A stretch of 64,000 bases of DNA, from positions 558,001-622,000 of the forward strand of contig CAWIOK010000021.1 in NCBI GenBank assembly GCA_963837655.1, in the 5' to 3' direction. The translations under genes were made by a program, and so were the position numbers. Of this stretch, positions 28,376-37,158 are shown one piece after another. The DNA is from CAVVSD01 sp963837655. GTDB lineage: Bacteria > Actinomycetota > Thermoleophilia > Solirubrobacterales > Solirubrobacteraceae. Positions within the stretch are counted from its first letter, which is position 1. The number at the start of each line of letters is the position of its first letter. The notes beneath the pieces are model-generated. The model had not been told where the DNA came from and did not search any database. It worked only from the letters and a program-made list of their open reading frames with translations.

Positions 28376-28912
28376 TGCCCCGCCGGCTGCGCGAATCTCC
28401 GCCAGCGCGCGGTCGCCGTCGCCGGGCCGCACGTCGACCGGCCGGGTTCCCACGGTGTCGACCGTGACGTGAAAGCCCTCGCGGATGGCGTCCAGCGCCG
28501 TGGCCCGTACGCAGTAGTCGGTCGCCAGCCCGACCACCGTCACGGCGTCGACGCCCGCGTCGCGCAGGGCCCCGGCCAGGCCGGTCTCGTCGAAGGCCGA
28601 GTAGCCCTCGGTCTCGCGGTCGCGGCCCTTGTCGACGACGCGGTGGATGTTCCCCAGGTCGAGGCCGGCGTGCAGCTCGGCGCCGAACGTCCCCTGGACG
28701 CAATGGACCGGCCACGGGCCCGGCGGGTCGGCGGTGTCGAACGAGCCGTGGTCCTCCGGATGCAGGTCGCGCGTGGCGAGGACGAGGCCGAAGCGCCCGG
28801 AGCCGATGAGGTCGTTGACGTGCGCGACCACGGCGTCGCCGTCGGGCACGCCCAGCGCGCCGCCGGGCGTGAAGTCGTTCTGCACGTCGATGATGAGCAG
28901 CGCCTCGCTCAC
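28367..28912 (-). CDS. pncA: Nicotinamidase / isochorismatase-family hydrolase
   Basis: The 181-residue cysteine hydrolase has the catalytic triad Asp in LLIIDVQNDF, Lys in VVDKGRDRETEGYSAF and Cys in VGLATDYCVRATALDA. A metal-binding D-x-H-like ATRDLHPEDHGSF is also present. These features fit PncA-type nicotinamidases, which convert nicotinamide to nicotinate for NAD salvage. The start GTG overlaps the stop of the SDR gene (GTGA), so the two are translationally coupled. Confidence 0.88.
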   Translation of the reverse strand: MSEALLIIDVQNDFTPGGALGVPDGDAVVAHVNDLIGSGRFGLVLATRDLHPEDHGSFDTADPPGPWPVHCVQGTFGAELHAGLDLGNIHRVVDKGRDRETEGYSAFDETGLAGALRDAGVDAVTVVGLATDYCVRATALDAIREGFHVTVDTVGTRPVDVRPGDGDRALAEIRAAGGAVT

Positions 28913-29748
28913 CGCGCGGCGCGGTCCTCGTATGCGCGGCGCGCCGCGGCGTCGGGCGCCTCCAGGACGCGATCGGCGCGCAGCGCGCGGACGACGGCCT
29001 CCATGAGCCACCGGGGAGACACGGTCGCCAGCCGGTGCAGCAGGGCGGCATGACGCGGCAGCCACACGTCGACCCTGCCGTGCCGCACGGCGCCGACGAT
29101 GGCGTCGGCCACCTCGTCCGGGCGCAGCAGTCTGAACGTGCGCGCGCGGGTCGTCGTGCCCCGGCCCAGCTCGGTGTCCGCGAGATACGGCAGGACGTAG
29201 CTGAGCCGCACGCTCGAGCCCTCGTGGCGCAACTCGCCGCGGACGGCCTCGGTCACTCCGACCACCGCGTGCTTGGTCGCGGAGTAGGTGGCGCCGCCGG
29301 GTGCCCCGAACCGCCCTGCGACGCTCGCCAGGTTGACGATGTGGCCGCGGTCGCGGGCGATCATCGGAGGCAGCGCGAGCTTCATCCCGAGCAGGACCCC
29401 GTGGACGTTGAGGTCCACCATCCGGCGCGCGATCTCGTCGCCCTCGTCGACGAAGCGGCCCAGCGACATGATCCCCGCGTTGTTCACGAGCACATCGACC
29501 TCGCCGAGCGCCGCCTCCGCGTCGGTCAGGAACGCGGCGAACGACCGGCGGCACGTGACGTCGAGGTCGAGGCCCACGGCGCCGTCACCCAGCTGTGCGG
29601 CGAGATCGCGTGCGAGATCGCCGTCGAGGTCGCCGATCGCCACGCGCATCCCCGCGCGGTGCAGCGCGCGGGCCGTGGCCTCGCCCAACCCTCGTGCGCC
29701 GCCCGTGACGGCGGCGACGCGTCCTACGAGATCGACCTCTCCAGCCAT
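28909..29748 (-). CDS. Short-chain dehydrogenase/reductase (SDR)
   Basis: The 279-residue classical SDR has TGxxxGxG as VTGGARGLGEA near residue 14, NNAGI near 88, catalytic Ser in LASVAGRFG and YxxxK as YSATK near 157. It uses NAD(P) to oxidise or reduce an alcohol or ketone. The C-terminal region (HAALLHRLATVSPRWLMEAV) resembles SDRs of actinobacterial lipid metabolism, but no substrate is assignable. It is coupled to the nicotinamidase gene. Confidence 0.85.
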   Translation of the reverse strand: MAGEVDLVGRVAAVTGGARGLGEATARALHRAGMRVAIGDLDGDLARDLAAQLGDGAVGLDLDVTCRRSFAAFLTDAEAALGEVDVLVNNAGIMSLGRFVDEGDEIARRMVDLNVHGVLLGMKLALPPMIARDRGHIVNLASVAGRFGAPGGATYSATKHAVVGVTEAVRGELRHEGSSVRLSYVLPYLADTELGRGTTTRARTFRLLRPDEVADAIVGAVRHGRVDVWLPRHAALLHRLATVSPRWLMEAVVRALRADRVLEAPDAAARRAYEDRAAR

Positions 29749-29782
29749 GCGCGGGGACGGTACTCCCCGCCGGCGCCGGGCC

Positions 29783-31597
29783 TCAGGCCGCGGACGGCTC
29801 CTCGTCCGGCGCGGGATCGGCCGGCGGCGGCGCGGGCATGTCGACCGACGCGCCGGTCGCGACGGGGTCGTCGCCCCCCGCGTCGCCCTCGCCGGAGCCC
29901 TGGTCGGCCGGCGCCGGCTCCTCGGACGTCGTCGTCTGCGCGGGCGGATTCTGCGCAGGGGTCGTGGCGGCGGGCGGCGGGTCCTGCGCGGGCGTGGTGG
30001 CGACCGGCGGATCGGCCGCCGGTGTCGTCGTCGTGGGCGTCGGGTCGGCCGCGGGCGTCGTGGTCGCCGGATCGGCAGCCGGCGTCGTGGTCGTGGTCGA
30101 GGACGAGGTCGTCTCGCTCGAGGACGCGGGGTCCGTCGGCGACGCGGCGTCCGTGCCCTGCTCGACGACCTCCGGCGGCATCGCGCCGGCGCCCGTGCCG
30201 GACTCCGAGGCCGATGCGTCCCCGCCCGAGGCGCTGTCGGTCGTGCTCGTACCCGCCCCCGCCCCGGATCCCGCGCCGGGGGTGGAGCCCGAGGGGCTCG
30301 ACGCGGATGCGCCGGCGTGCCCGGTGCCCGCCACCTTGGCGCCGTCACCCTTCGCGAGCGCGCTCGCCGGCGTCAACGTGCTGCTGGACGGCAGCGGCGC
30401 CGCCGTCGCCTCGACCGGTGTGCGCTGCAGCTTCTCCGAGACGCCGAGTCCCTCGGCAGCGGCCCGCAGGCCGGGGCCGCCGCTGGCAACCGCCGCCGCG
30501 AGCAGGACCTTGACGCCGAACGCCTTCGCCGCCACGGCCGCGCCGCCGGCTGCGGCGACCGCCGCGCCACCCGCGGCGACCCCCGCGGAGACGGAGCCCG
30601 CGGCCACGGCGGTCGCTGTTGCCGCCGGTGCCGCGACGGCCGCGGCCGAGGAGGCCACCGCTGCGCCGCCGGCCACGGCCCCGGTGCCCGCGGCACCGCC
30701 GCTGCCGAGGATCGCGATGCCGCCCGAGACGCCACCGGCCGCTGCCGCGGCGCCAGCGGCGCCACCGCCGCTCGAGATGGCGTGGAAGACGCTGCGCTTC
30801 AGGCCCAGCGACGGGATGACCGGGAGGATGAGCGCCATGGCGGCGCGCTGGCGCCGGACCTCGGCGCGGAACGCCTGGCAGGCCGGGCAGACCTCGACGT
30901 GGCGGCGCAGCGTCGAACGACGCAGCGCGCCGCCGCGCAGCGTCGAGAGCTGCTCCTGGATGTCGCTGCAGTCCGTGTCGCGGGCCTTGCGGGTCTCCAT
31001 CAGCGACGCGCGGGCCTGGAAGACGAGGGTGGCGACCCGCGCGCGGCGGACGCCGAGGACGTTGGCGATCTCCTCGTGGTCGAGGTCGCCCAGCTCGGAC
31101 AGGACGAGCGCGGCCCGCTGGTCGTCGCTCAGCGCATGCAGATCGCGGACGAGCGCCTGGAGGTCGGCGCGCTGCTCCACCTGGGCAGCCAGACCCACCG
31201 TGACGGGTAGGGTCGGCTCGACCTCGGTGAGGGCCACGACGTTGCGCCGCGACCGTAGGAGCGACAGGCAGCGGTTGCGCGCGATCGTGAACAGCCAGGG
31301 CCGCAGCATGACCGGGCGCTCGTCGGTCCGCAGCGCGCGATGCGCGGAGATGAACGTGTGTTGGAGCGCGTCCTCGGCCTCGTCGGCCGAGCCGAGCAGA
31401 TGCCGGCAGAACGCCAGCAACGGCCGGTGATGTCGGTCATACAGCGCCTCGAACGCGCGGTCGTCGCCCGCGCGAACGCGTGCTACCAGTCGCTCATCCG
31501 AGAGATGGGACAGCAGCTTTGGCGGCGGCTGTACCCATCTGCGCGGGGCGGGAATCCGTTCCTCAGTCGCGTCATCTGCGAGCACGTTCGTGTGCAT
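29783..31597 (-). CDS. ECF sigma factor fused to a zinc finger, Ala-rich segment and Pro/Thr-rich tail
   Basis: The protein is 604 residues. Residues 40-210 are an ECF sigma factor: region 2 (FEALYDRHHRPLLAFCRHLL, ALQHTFISAHRAL, RPWLFTIARNRCLS) and region 4 (LSELGDLDHEEIANVLGVRR). A zinc-finger anti-sigma motif H-x3-C-x2-C follows (RHVEVCPACQAF, about 245). After it come more than 100 residues of Ala/Gly-rich, partly membrane-like sequence and a 200-residue Ser/Thr/Pro tail with repeats such as TTTPAADP. A sigma factor tethered by its own inhibitor-like domain is implied. ATG 31597 has GGGAGAGG upstream. Confidence 0.82.
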   Translation of the reverse strand: MHTNVLADDATEERIPAPRRWVQPPPKLLSHLSDERLVARVRAGDDRAFEALYDRHHRPLLAFCRHLLGSADEAEDALQHTFISAHRALRTDERPVMLRPWLFTIARNRCLSLLRSRRNVVALTEVEPTLPVTVGLAAQVEQRADLQALVRDLHALSDDQRAALVLSELGDLDHEEIANVLGVRRARVATLVFQARASLMETRKARDTDCSDIQEQLSTLRGGALRRSTLRRHVEVCPACQAFRAEVRRQRAAMALILPVIPSLGLKRSVFHAISSGGGAAGAAAAAGGVSGGIAILGSGGAAGTGAVAGGAAVASSAAAVAAPAATATAVAAGSVSAGVAAGGAAVAAAGGAAVAAKAFGVKVLLAAAVASGGPGLRAAAEGLGVSEKLQRTPVEATAAPLPSSSTLTPASALAKGDGAKVAGTGHAGASASSPSGSTPGAGSGAGAGTSTTDSASGGDASASESGTGAGAMPPEVVEQGTDAASPTDPASSSETTSSSTTTTTPAADPATTTPAADPTPTTTTPAADPPVATTPAQDPPPAATTPAQNPPAQTTTSEEPAPADQGSGEGDAGGDDPVATGASVDMPAPPPADPAPDEEPSAA

Positions 31598-31626
31598 CCT
31601 CTCCCAAGACAGGGAGTGGGGGATAG

Positions 31627-31639
31627 GTTGCGTCGCAAC
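31627..31639. promoter_or_regulatory. Palindrome upstream of the sigma factor gene
   Basis: GTTGC-GTC-GCAAC lies 30-42 bases before the sigma factor start, next to an AT-rich patch (TTTTTT at 31671-31676). It could be an autoregulatory or repressor site. Confidence 0.3.
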
Positions 31640-31683
31640 TGTACTGCCGCAGGGACTACCCGCGGGCAAATTTTTTCTCCGGG

Positions 31684-32700
31684 TCAGCCGCCCGGGCTGT
31701 CCCTGCCGACACGCACGACCGTCCGGCCCCTCGCGCCACCGCCCAGCGTGTCGCTCAGCACGCCGTCGACCTCGTCGAGGGAGACCTCGCGGACCAGCCG
31801 CTCCAGCGACCGCGGGCGCAGCTCTCCGGCCATCCGCTCCCACAGCGCGCGGCGCGCCGCGATCGCCATGTTCGCCGAGTCGACGCCACGCAGGCTGACC
31901 CCGCGCAGGATGAACGGGAACACGGTCGTCCGCAGCGCCGCACCGCCGACCTGGCCGCTCGCCGCGACCGACGCGCCGATCCGCGCGGTCCGCAGCGCGT
32001 ACGCCAGCGACGGTCCGCCGACCGGGTCGACGACGCCCGCCCAGCGCTGGCGCTCCAGCGGACGGTCGCTCTCCGCGGACGTCTCCTTCCGGCTCAATAC
32101 CTCGGCCGCGCCCAGCTCCCGCAGCATGTCGGCCTCGTCGGGCTTGCCCGTGCTTGCGTGCACCTCGTGCCCGAGCCCGGCCAGCATGTCGACCGCGAGG
32201 GACCCGACGCCACCGGTCGCGCCGAGCACCAGGACGGGCCCGTCGCCGGGCTGCAGGCCGGCGTCCTGCAGGTGGGCGATCGACAGCGCGGCCGTGAACC
32301 CGGCGGTGCCGATCGCCATCGCGTCGCGGGGCGTGAGACCCGCGGGCAGCGGGACGACCCAGCCCGCCGGCATCCGAGCGAGCTCGGCGAACCCGCCGTG
32401 GTGCGAGACCCCGATGTCGTAGCCGTGGGCCAGCACGGTGTCGCCCGGCCCCGCGCCGTCGATCTCGCCGTCGATGATCTCGCCCGCGAGGTCGATCCCG
32501 GGCACGAGCGGCGAGATGCGCGCGACCTGCCCCGTCGGCGACACGGCGAGCGAGTCCTTGTAGTTGACGCTCGACCAGCCCACGCGGATCGTCACGTCGC
32601 CCTCGGGGAGGTCCTCATGACCGAGCTCGCGCAGCTCGCGCCGCACCTCGTCGCCGTCGCGCTCCGCCACGAGTGCCCTGTACGTCAGGTCTTGCGCCAT
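31684..32700 (-). CDS. AcuI/YhdH-type NADPH quinone (acrylyl-CoA) reductase
   Basis: The 338-residue zinc-free medium-chain reductase has a GroES-like N-terminal half (WSSVNYKDSLAV near residue 46, PLVPGIDLAGEI) and a Rossmann half (VLVLGATGGVGSLAVDMLA near 152). GVSLRGVDSANM is characteristic of the AcuI/YhdH family, which reduces acrylyl-CoA or similar enones with NADPH. It overlaps the end of the sugar transferase gene by 16 bases although its chemistry is unrelated to glycan synthesis. Confidence 0.82.
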   Translation of the reverse strand: MAQDLTYRALVAERDGDEVRRELRELGHEDLPEGDVTIRVGWSSVNYKDSLAVSPTGQVARISPLVPGIDLAGEIIDGEIDGAGPGDTVLAHGYDIGVSHHGGFAELARMPAGWVVPLPAGLTPRDAMAIGTAGFTAALSIAHLQDAGLQPGDGPVLVLGATGGVGSLAVDMLAGLGHEVHASTGKPDEADMLRELGAAEVLSRKETSAESDRPLERQRWAGVVDPVGGPSLAYALRTARIGASVAASGQVGGAALRTTVFPFILRGVSLRGVDSANMAIAARRALWERMAGELRPRSLERLVREVSLDEVDGVLSDTLGGGARGRTVVRVGRDSPGG

Positions 32701-33272
32701 CCGCCCGTCTCCCCCTTGTAGAGCCCGTCGCCGTGCACCACCATGCGCGCGGTCCGGGCGATGATGTCGAGGTCGAGCCGCCACGAGCGGTGCTCGACGT
32801 ACCAGAGGTCCAGCTCGATGCGCTCGTGCCACGGCAGGCTCGCGCGTCCGTGGACCTGGGCCCAGCCGGTGATGCCGGGGCGCACCTCCAGGCGGCCGCG
32901 CTGACGGTCCGTGTACTGCGCCACCTGCACCGGCACGGTCGGCCTCGGGCCGACGATGGCCATGTCGCCGCGGAGCACGTTCACGAGGTTCGGGAGCTCG
33001 TCGACCGACGTCCTGCGCAGCAGCGCGCCGACGCGCGTGATCCGGGGATCGCCCTCGTCGACAGCGAGTCCGGCGCCCATCCTCTCCGCGCCGGTGACCA
33101 TGGTCCGCAGCTTGAGGACGTCGAACTCGCGCCCGTCCAGGCCCACCCGCCGCTGGCGGTAGAGCACGTGCCCGCGCGACTCCAGGCGGATCGCGACCGC
33201 GGCGGCGGCGAGCACGGGCGCGGCCACGAGGAGGCCGAGGCCGGCGACCGCGACGTCGAACGCCCTGCGCAC
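32685..33272 (-). CDS. Initiating sugar transferase (bacterial sugar-1-phosphate transferase)
   Basis: The 195-residue protein is the catalytic core of polyprenyl-phosphate sugar-1-phosphate transferases. It has one N-terminal membrane segment (AFDVAVAGLGLLVAAPVLAA), YRQRRVGLDGREFDVLKLRT, the RRTSVDELPNLVNVL segment, IVGPRP and the C-terminal RPGITGWAQVHGR. It loads the first sugar phosphate on undecaprenyl phosphate at the inner membrane face and so starts the repeat unit. It lacks the long multi-helix N-terminus of WbaP-type enzymes. The GTG start touches the stop of the GT2 gene. Confidence 0.88.
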   Translation of the reverse strand: MRRAFDVAVAGLGLLVAAPVLAAAAVAIRLESRGHVLYRQRRVGLDGREFDVLKLRTMVTGAERMGAGLAVDEGDPRITRVGALLRRTSVDELPNLVNVLRGDMAIVGPRPTVPVQVAQYTDRQRGRLEVRPGITGWAQVHGRASLPWHERIELDLWYVEHRSWRLDLDIIARTARMVVHGDGLYKGETGGWRKT

Positions 33273-34402
33273 TACCGGGTGCCCTCCGGCGCCGACCAGC
33301 CCGCGGGCGTCCCGTGGCGCAGCCAGTCCCAGAGCCCCATCGCGATCGACGCCTGGGTGAGGACGTAGTAGCGCGCGACGAGCAGCGGCTTCAGCCGCAC
33401 ACGGCCGCCGGCGGCTGCGCCGGCGAGGAGCAGCAGCTGCGCGGCGAGCAGCGCGCGCTCGAGGCGCCCCGCGCGCGGCCGGCGCAGGAGGCTGACCGCG
33501 AGCAGGAGGATGTGCAGGAACGGCGCCGCGTAGCGCAGCACGCGGTGCGAGGCGATCATGAGCGCGTAGCGCGGCGGGTAGCCGCCGGGGTCGAGCATCC
33601 CGCCGCGCAGGACGATCGGCCAGGCGTGGCTCATCATGCGGCGCTTGCGAGCCCATTCGCCCTCGATCGACGGGACCATCTTCTCCGTCGCCCGCGCCTC
33701 GGGAACGTAGACCGCCCGGCTGCCGCGCTTGACGATCGCGTACGGGAAGGCGAGGTCGTGGCCCATCACCGCGTCCACGCGCAGGTAGGACGCAGGGCGC
33801 ACGGCGTAGATCGCGCCGTTGCCGCCGGTCACGGCGTACAGCCGCGACTCCAGCGAGCGCAGCGCCATCTCGTAGCGCCAGTACAGCCCTTCCTGGTTCG
33901 TGCCCGAACTGTTGACGAACGCGACCTGCCCGCAGGCGTACGCGACCTCCGGATCCTGGAAGGCTGCGACGAGCCGGCGCAGCGCGTCGCGCTCCCAGAG
34001 CGCGTTGGCGTCGCCGAACGCGAGCAGGTCGGCGCGGCCGGCCACGGCGTCGACCGCCGCATCCTGCGCGCGGACCTTCCCGCCACGGGGCAGGTCGAGG
34101 ACCAGATCCGCACCGGCGGCCCTGGCGCGCGCGACCGTGTCGTCCGTGGACCCGTCGCTGGCGACCACGATCTCAAGGCGGTCGTAGTCGAGGTCGCGCG
34201 CGTTGCGCAGCTTGGACTCGATGACCGCCGCCTCGTCGTGCGCGGCGATGATGAGCGCGACGCGCGGTTGCGCGTCGGCGGGGTCCGGATCCGCCACCGC
34301 ACGCGGCAGCCGCAGAACCCGCGCGAGCGCGGAGAGCAGCAGGGCGTAGCCCACCTGGGCGTAGGCGAGCAGCGCGGCGCAGACGAAGGCGATGGCGCGC
34401 AT
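33272..34402 (-). CDS. Membrane GT2 glycosyltransferase
   Basis: The 376-residue protein has an N-terminal membrane helix, a GT2 domain (RVALIIAAHDEAAVIESKLR, VVASDGSTDDTV, LLAFGDANALWERDAL, ending in RKRRMMSHAW as the (Q/R)xxRW-like motif) and a C-terminal pair of membrane segments. It resembles processive or polymer-type GT2 enzymes that work at the membrane. It overlaps the start of the neighbouring GT4 and sugar transferase genes (TGATG and TAGTG junctions), so the three are one operon. Confidence 0.85.
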   Translation of the reverse strand: MRAIAFVCAALLAYAQVGYALLLSALARVLRLPRAVADPDPADAQPRVALIIAAHDEAAVIESKLRNARDLDYDRLEIVVASDGSTDDTVARARAAGADLVLDLPRGGKVRAQDAAVDAVAGRADLLAFGDANALWERDALRRLVAAFQDPEVAYACGQVAFVNSSGTNQEGLYWRYEMALRSLESRLYAVTGGNGAIYAVRPASYLRVDAVMGHDLAFPYAIVKRGSRAVYVPEARATEKMVPSIEGEWARKRRMMSHAWPIVLRGGMLDPGGYPPRYALMIASHRVLRYAAPFLHILLLAVSLLRRPRAGRLERALLAAQLLLLAGAAAGGRVRLKPLLVARYYVLTQASIAMGLWDWLRHGTPAGWSAPEGTR

Positions 34403-35493
34403 CAGCCCACCAGCCTGTCGTAGAGCGCGAGGTGGCGCTGCGCGATCGGTCCCCACGCGTACGGTCCGGCCGCAGCCTCGCGCGCCGCGCCGGCGAGCGA
34501 CTCGCGCCGTGCGGCGTCGCCCACGAGGCCGGCGAGCGCGGCGTGGAGGGCTGCCGCGTCGCCCGGCGCGACGAGCTCCGCGGCGCCGGTCGCCGCGACC
34601 TCCGGGAACGACCCGACGTCGGTGAGCAGCAGCGGCAGCCCGAACGCCAGCGCCGTCGCCAGGACGCCGGAGCCCTCGATCTCCCGATACGGCAGCACCG
34701 CGAGGTCGGCGCGGCGGAAGAAGGCGGCCGCCTCGCCCCCGTCGACGAAGCGCTCCACGAAGCGCACGCCGGTCGGCGCGGCGGCGTGCAGCGCGGCGGT
34801 GTCCATCCGCGGGCGCCCGACGACCCACAGCTCGGCGCCGCCGATCCCCTCCCACGCGCGCACCAGGACGTCGAGTCCCTTGTACGGCCGCATGAGCCCG
34901 AAGCACAGGACCACCGGGCCCTCGACGGCCGCGAGCTCGGGCGGCAGCGGCGCCGACGGCACGTGGGTGAGGTGGTCGAGGACGCCGTGGGGGATGACCT
35001 CGACCCGTGAGGGGTCGATGCCGACCTCGCCGACGAGCCGGCCGCGTCCGTGCTCGGACAGGACCACGACCGCGTCCATGCGGTCCAGGAGCCGCGCCTG
35101 TGCCGCGACCTGGCCCGGGCGGGGCTCGCGCGGCAGGACGTCGTGGGCGGTGAGGACCAGCGGCCGCGCGGGCAGCAGGCGCTCGTCGAGCAGCCCGACG
35201 GTCAGCCACTGCAGGTGGACCACGTCCGCCGCCCTGGCCGCGCGCCGGTAGGCGAGCATGTCCGGGACGTGCATGGCCAGGCGGGTGAGCCGGCGCAGCG
35301 TCCCGCCCGGCGCCCCGGTCGTGCGGCGGTAGAAGCGCTCGTCGAGGCGGTAGCCGGCGCCCAGCGGCACCTCGCCGTAGGGGAACGCGCTCGTCACGAG
35401 CGTCACGTCCGCGCCGGCAGCGGCCAGCGCGCCGCTCAGCGCGTGGTCGTACGGCGGCGTGTAGGCGGGCGGATCGACCACGTGGACGCGCAT
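34402..35493 (-). CDS. GT4-family glycosyltransferase
   Basis: The 363-residue GT-B enzyme has MRVHVVDPPAYTPPYDHAL, VVHLQWLTVGLLDE, VVLCFGLMRPYKGLDVLVRA at the start of the donor domain and GSGVLATALAFGLPLLLTD near the C-terminus. It would add a sugar to the lipid-linked repeat unit. An upstream GTG at 35505 with GGAGAGGGG before it is an alternative start. First gene of the minus-strand run GT4-GT2-sugar transferase-reductase, divergent from another GT2 gene. Confidence 0.85.
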   Translation of the reverse strand: MRVHVVDPPAYTPPYDHALSGALAAAGADVTLVTSAFPYGEVPLGAGYRLDERFYRRTTGAPGGTLRRLTRLAMHVPDMLAYRRAARAADVVHLQWLTVGLLDERLLPARPLVLTAHDVLPREPRPGQVAAQARLLDRMDAVVVLSEHGRGRLVGEVGIDPSRVEVIPHGVLDHLTHVPSAPLPPELAAVEGPVVLCFGLMRPYKGLDVLVRAWEGIGGAELWVVGRPRMDTAALHAAAPTGVRFVERFVDGGEAAAFFRRADLAVLPYREIEGSGVLATALAFGLPLLLTDVGSFPEVAATGAAELVAPGDAAALHAALAGLVGDAARRESLAGAAREAAAGPYAWGPIAQRHLALYDRLVG

Positions 35494-35543
35494 CGAGCGC
35501 GCCACTCTACGAGCGCCCCTCTCCGTCCATCCCGTGAGGCGCG

Positions 35544-35552
35544 AGATAACGT
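35544..35552. promoter_or_regulatory. Overlapping -10-like boxes between divergent glycosyltransferases
   Basis: TAACGT (+ strand, 35547-35552) lies nine bases before the GTG at 35562, and TTATCT (minus strand, 35544-35549) overlaps it. No ribosome site precedes the GTG, which fits a leaderless transcript. Confidence 0.4.
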
Positions 35553-35561
35553 GGCGGCCAG

Positions 35562-36503
35562 GTGCCCGAGGTCGAACTGTCCTTCTGCGTGGTGAACACG
35601 GAGCAGCGCGAGCTGCTCGTGCGCTGCCTCGACGCCGTCGCCGCCGAGCTCGAGGCGCAGCCGTTCCGCTGCGAGGTGCTCGTCCTCGACAACGGCTCCA
35701 GCGACGGCTCGGCCGGCGCGGCGCGCCACCACCCGGTCACCGACGTGGTCGTCGTCAACGAGGAACGTCGGGGGAAGGGCGAGAACGACACCGCGCTCCT
35801 GCGCCGCGCGACCGGCCGCTACTGCCTCCTGCTCAACGAGGACTCCGAGCTGCACCCGGGCGCGGTCGCCGCATTGCACGAGGCCCTCACCTCCCATCCC
35901 GAGGCGGGGGCGGCAGGCGCGATGCTCGTGCGCCCCGACGGCGGCCAGCAGCCGTCGGCATGGCGCTTCCCGTCGCCGCGCACCGCCCTGATCGGCGCGC
36001 TCTTCCTGCACAGGCGGCTGACCGTCCAGAGCACAGGGACCGAGATCCGCGAGGTGGACTGGGCGCAGTCGGCTGCGCTGCTCGTCGATCGCGCGGCCGC
36101 GTCGGAGATCGGCTGGTTCGACCCCGCCTTCTTCGTGTACTCCGACGAGGTCGACTTCTGCAAGCGCCTCCGCGCGGCCGGCCGCAGCGTCCTCTACGTG
36201 CCCGGCGCGGTCTGCGCCCACCACGAGCAGCTCTCCACGGGGCCGATCCCGGAGCGCCGCATCGTCGAGCTGTCGCGCAATCGCGACCGCTACATGCGCA
36301 AGCACCACTCGGCAGGGGCGGCGCGCAGCGTGCGATGGCTCACCGCGTGGACCTACGGGGTCCGGACGGTCGCGGCCGTGGTGCTCCCCGGCCACGACCC
36401 GCGGCGCTACTGGCGCCACGTGCGCGCGACGTTGCGCCCCGAGCACGGCGAGGGCCTCCGCGAGGCCGCCTACGAGCACAACCGCGGCGGCCGGCGGCTC
36501 TAG
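35562..36503 (+). CDS. GT2 glycosyltransferase (rhamnosyltransferase-like)
   Basis: The 313-residue GT-A enzyme has LSFCVVNTEQRELLVRCLDA, VLVLDNGSSDGSAG, NEDSELHPGAV with the acidic metal motif, and the late acceptor segment FFVYSDEVDFCKRLRAAGRS, typical of Wbb/rhamnosyltransferase-type GT2 proteins. It probably extends the surface-glycan repeat unit. The GTG start has no ribosome site. Its stop shares a CTAG with the stop of the convergent TetR gene. Confidence 0.85.
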   Translation: MPEVELSFCVVNTEQRELLVRCLDAVAAELEAQPFRCEVLVLDNGSSDGSAGAARHHPVTDVVVVNEERRGKGENDTALLRRATGRYCLLLNEDSELHPGAVAALHEALTSHPEAGAAGAMLVRPDGGQQPSAWRFPSPRTALIGALFLHRRLTVQSTGTEIREVDWAQSAALLVDRAAASEIGWFDPAFFVYSDEVDFCKRLRAAGRSVLYVPGAVCAHHEQLSTGPIPERRIVELSRNRDRYMRKHHSAGAARSVRWLTAWTYGVRTVAAVVLPGHDPRRYWRHVRATLRPEHGEGLREAAYEHNRGGRRL

Positions 36504-37051
36504 CCGCGGCGGCGCACCAGCACCGCGATCCCGTCCAGCACCCGCTCGAGGCCGAACGCGAAGGCGCGATCGGGATCCTGCGCGGTCGCGCGCGCCGCGC
36601 CGGCAGCATGGGCGAGCACGAGCGCGACCACCGCGTCCATCTCGAGATCGGTCAGCCCGATCCCCTCGACCGCGCGCAACTCGTAGTCGTGCTTGGAGAC
36701 CATGTTCGGGCCGAGCCGTGGGCGGCCGGCGTCCACCTGGAGGATCCAGGGATGGCGGCGCAGGAGCGCCAGGTTCTCGCGGGCGACGAGCGTCAGGCGA
36801 CCGCGCCAGCCGCCGGGCACCTCCTCCGGCCGCGCCGTCTCCCCCAGCACCACGTCGAGCATCGCGTCGAGCAGCTCGGCCTTGCCCGCGACGTGGGTGT
36901 AGAGCGACATCGTCCCGACGCCGAGGCCGTCGGCGACGCGCCGCATCGACACGGCGCTCAGCCCCTGGGCGTCGGCCAGCCCGATCGCGGCCTGGATGAT
37001 CCGGTCCGGGCTGAGGCCGGACGGGCGCGCGCCGCTGCGTTCACCGGGCAT
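36500..37051 (-). CDS. TetR-family transcriptional regulator
   Basis: The 183-residue protein has an N-terminal TetR helix-turn-helix (IIQAAIGLADAQGLSAVSMR, VADGLGVGTMSLYTHVAGKA) and a C-terminal ligand domain of the kind seen in actinobacterial TetR proteins (ENLALLRRHPWIL). ATG 37051 is preferred over an extension to 37075. Target genes are not clear; a palindrome 31 bases upstream may be its own operator. Confidence 0.88.
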   Translation of the reverse strand: MPGERSGARPSGLSPDRIIQAAIGLADAQGLSAVSMRRVADGLGVGTMSLYTHVAGKAELLDAMLDVVLGETARPEEVPGGWRGRLTLVARENLALLRRHPWILQVDAGRPRLGPNMVSKHDYELRAVEGIGLTDLEMDAVVALVLAHAAGAARATAQDPDRAFAFGLERVLDGIAVLVRRRG

Positions 37052-37081
37052 CTGAGGAACGTAACTTCCCCGCACCGCCCT

Positions 37082-37094
37082 CGTACGACGTACG
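37082..37094. promoter_or_regulatory. Dyad upstream of the TetR gene
   Basis: CGTACG-A-CGTACG consists of two palindromic hexamers in tandem, 31-43 bases upstream of the TetR start. A candidate autoregulatory operator. Confidence 0.35.
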
Positions 37095-37140
37095 GAGCGA
37101 ATCCTCCGGCACGACCGTTCGCGTCCTTACACCGGAAACG

Positions 37141-37155
37141 CGTTCGTTGCGAACG
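37141..37155 (-). terminator. Small hairpin after the subtilisin gene
   Basis: CGTTCG-TTG-CGAACG lies just after the stop of the S8 protease gene. It is short and has no T run, so this is a weak call. Confidence 0.3.
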
Positions 37156-37158
37156 GCA

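Noticed and set aside
30000..30180. Thr/Pro repeats in the sigma factor tail as a recombination or phase-variation repeat
   Set aside because: Units differ in length and sequence at the DNA level; no exact tandem array.
36500..37051. The TetR gene here as the owner of the twin operators at 7295-7340
   Set aside because: Its own upstream region holds a different dyad (CGTACG-A-CGTACG) and not TGACC-N3-GGTCA.
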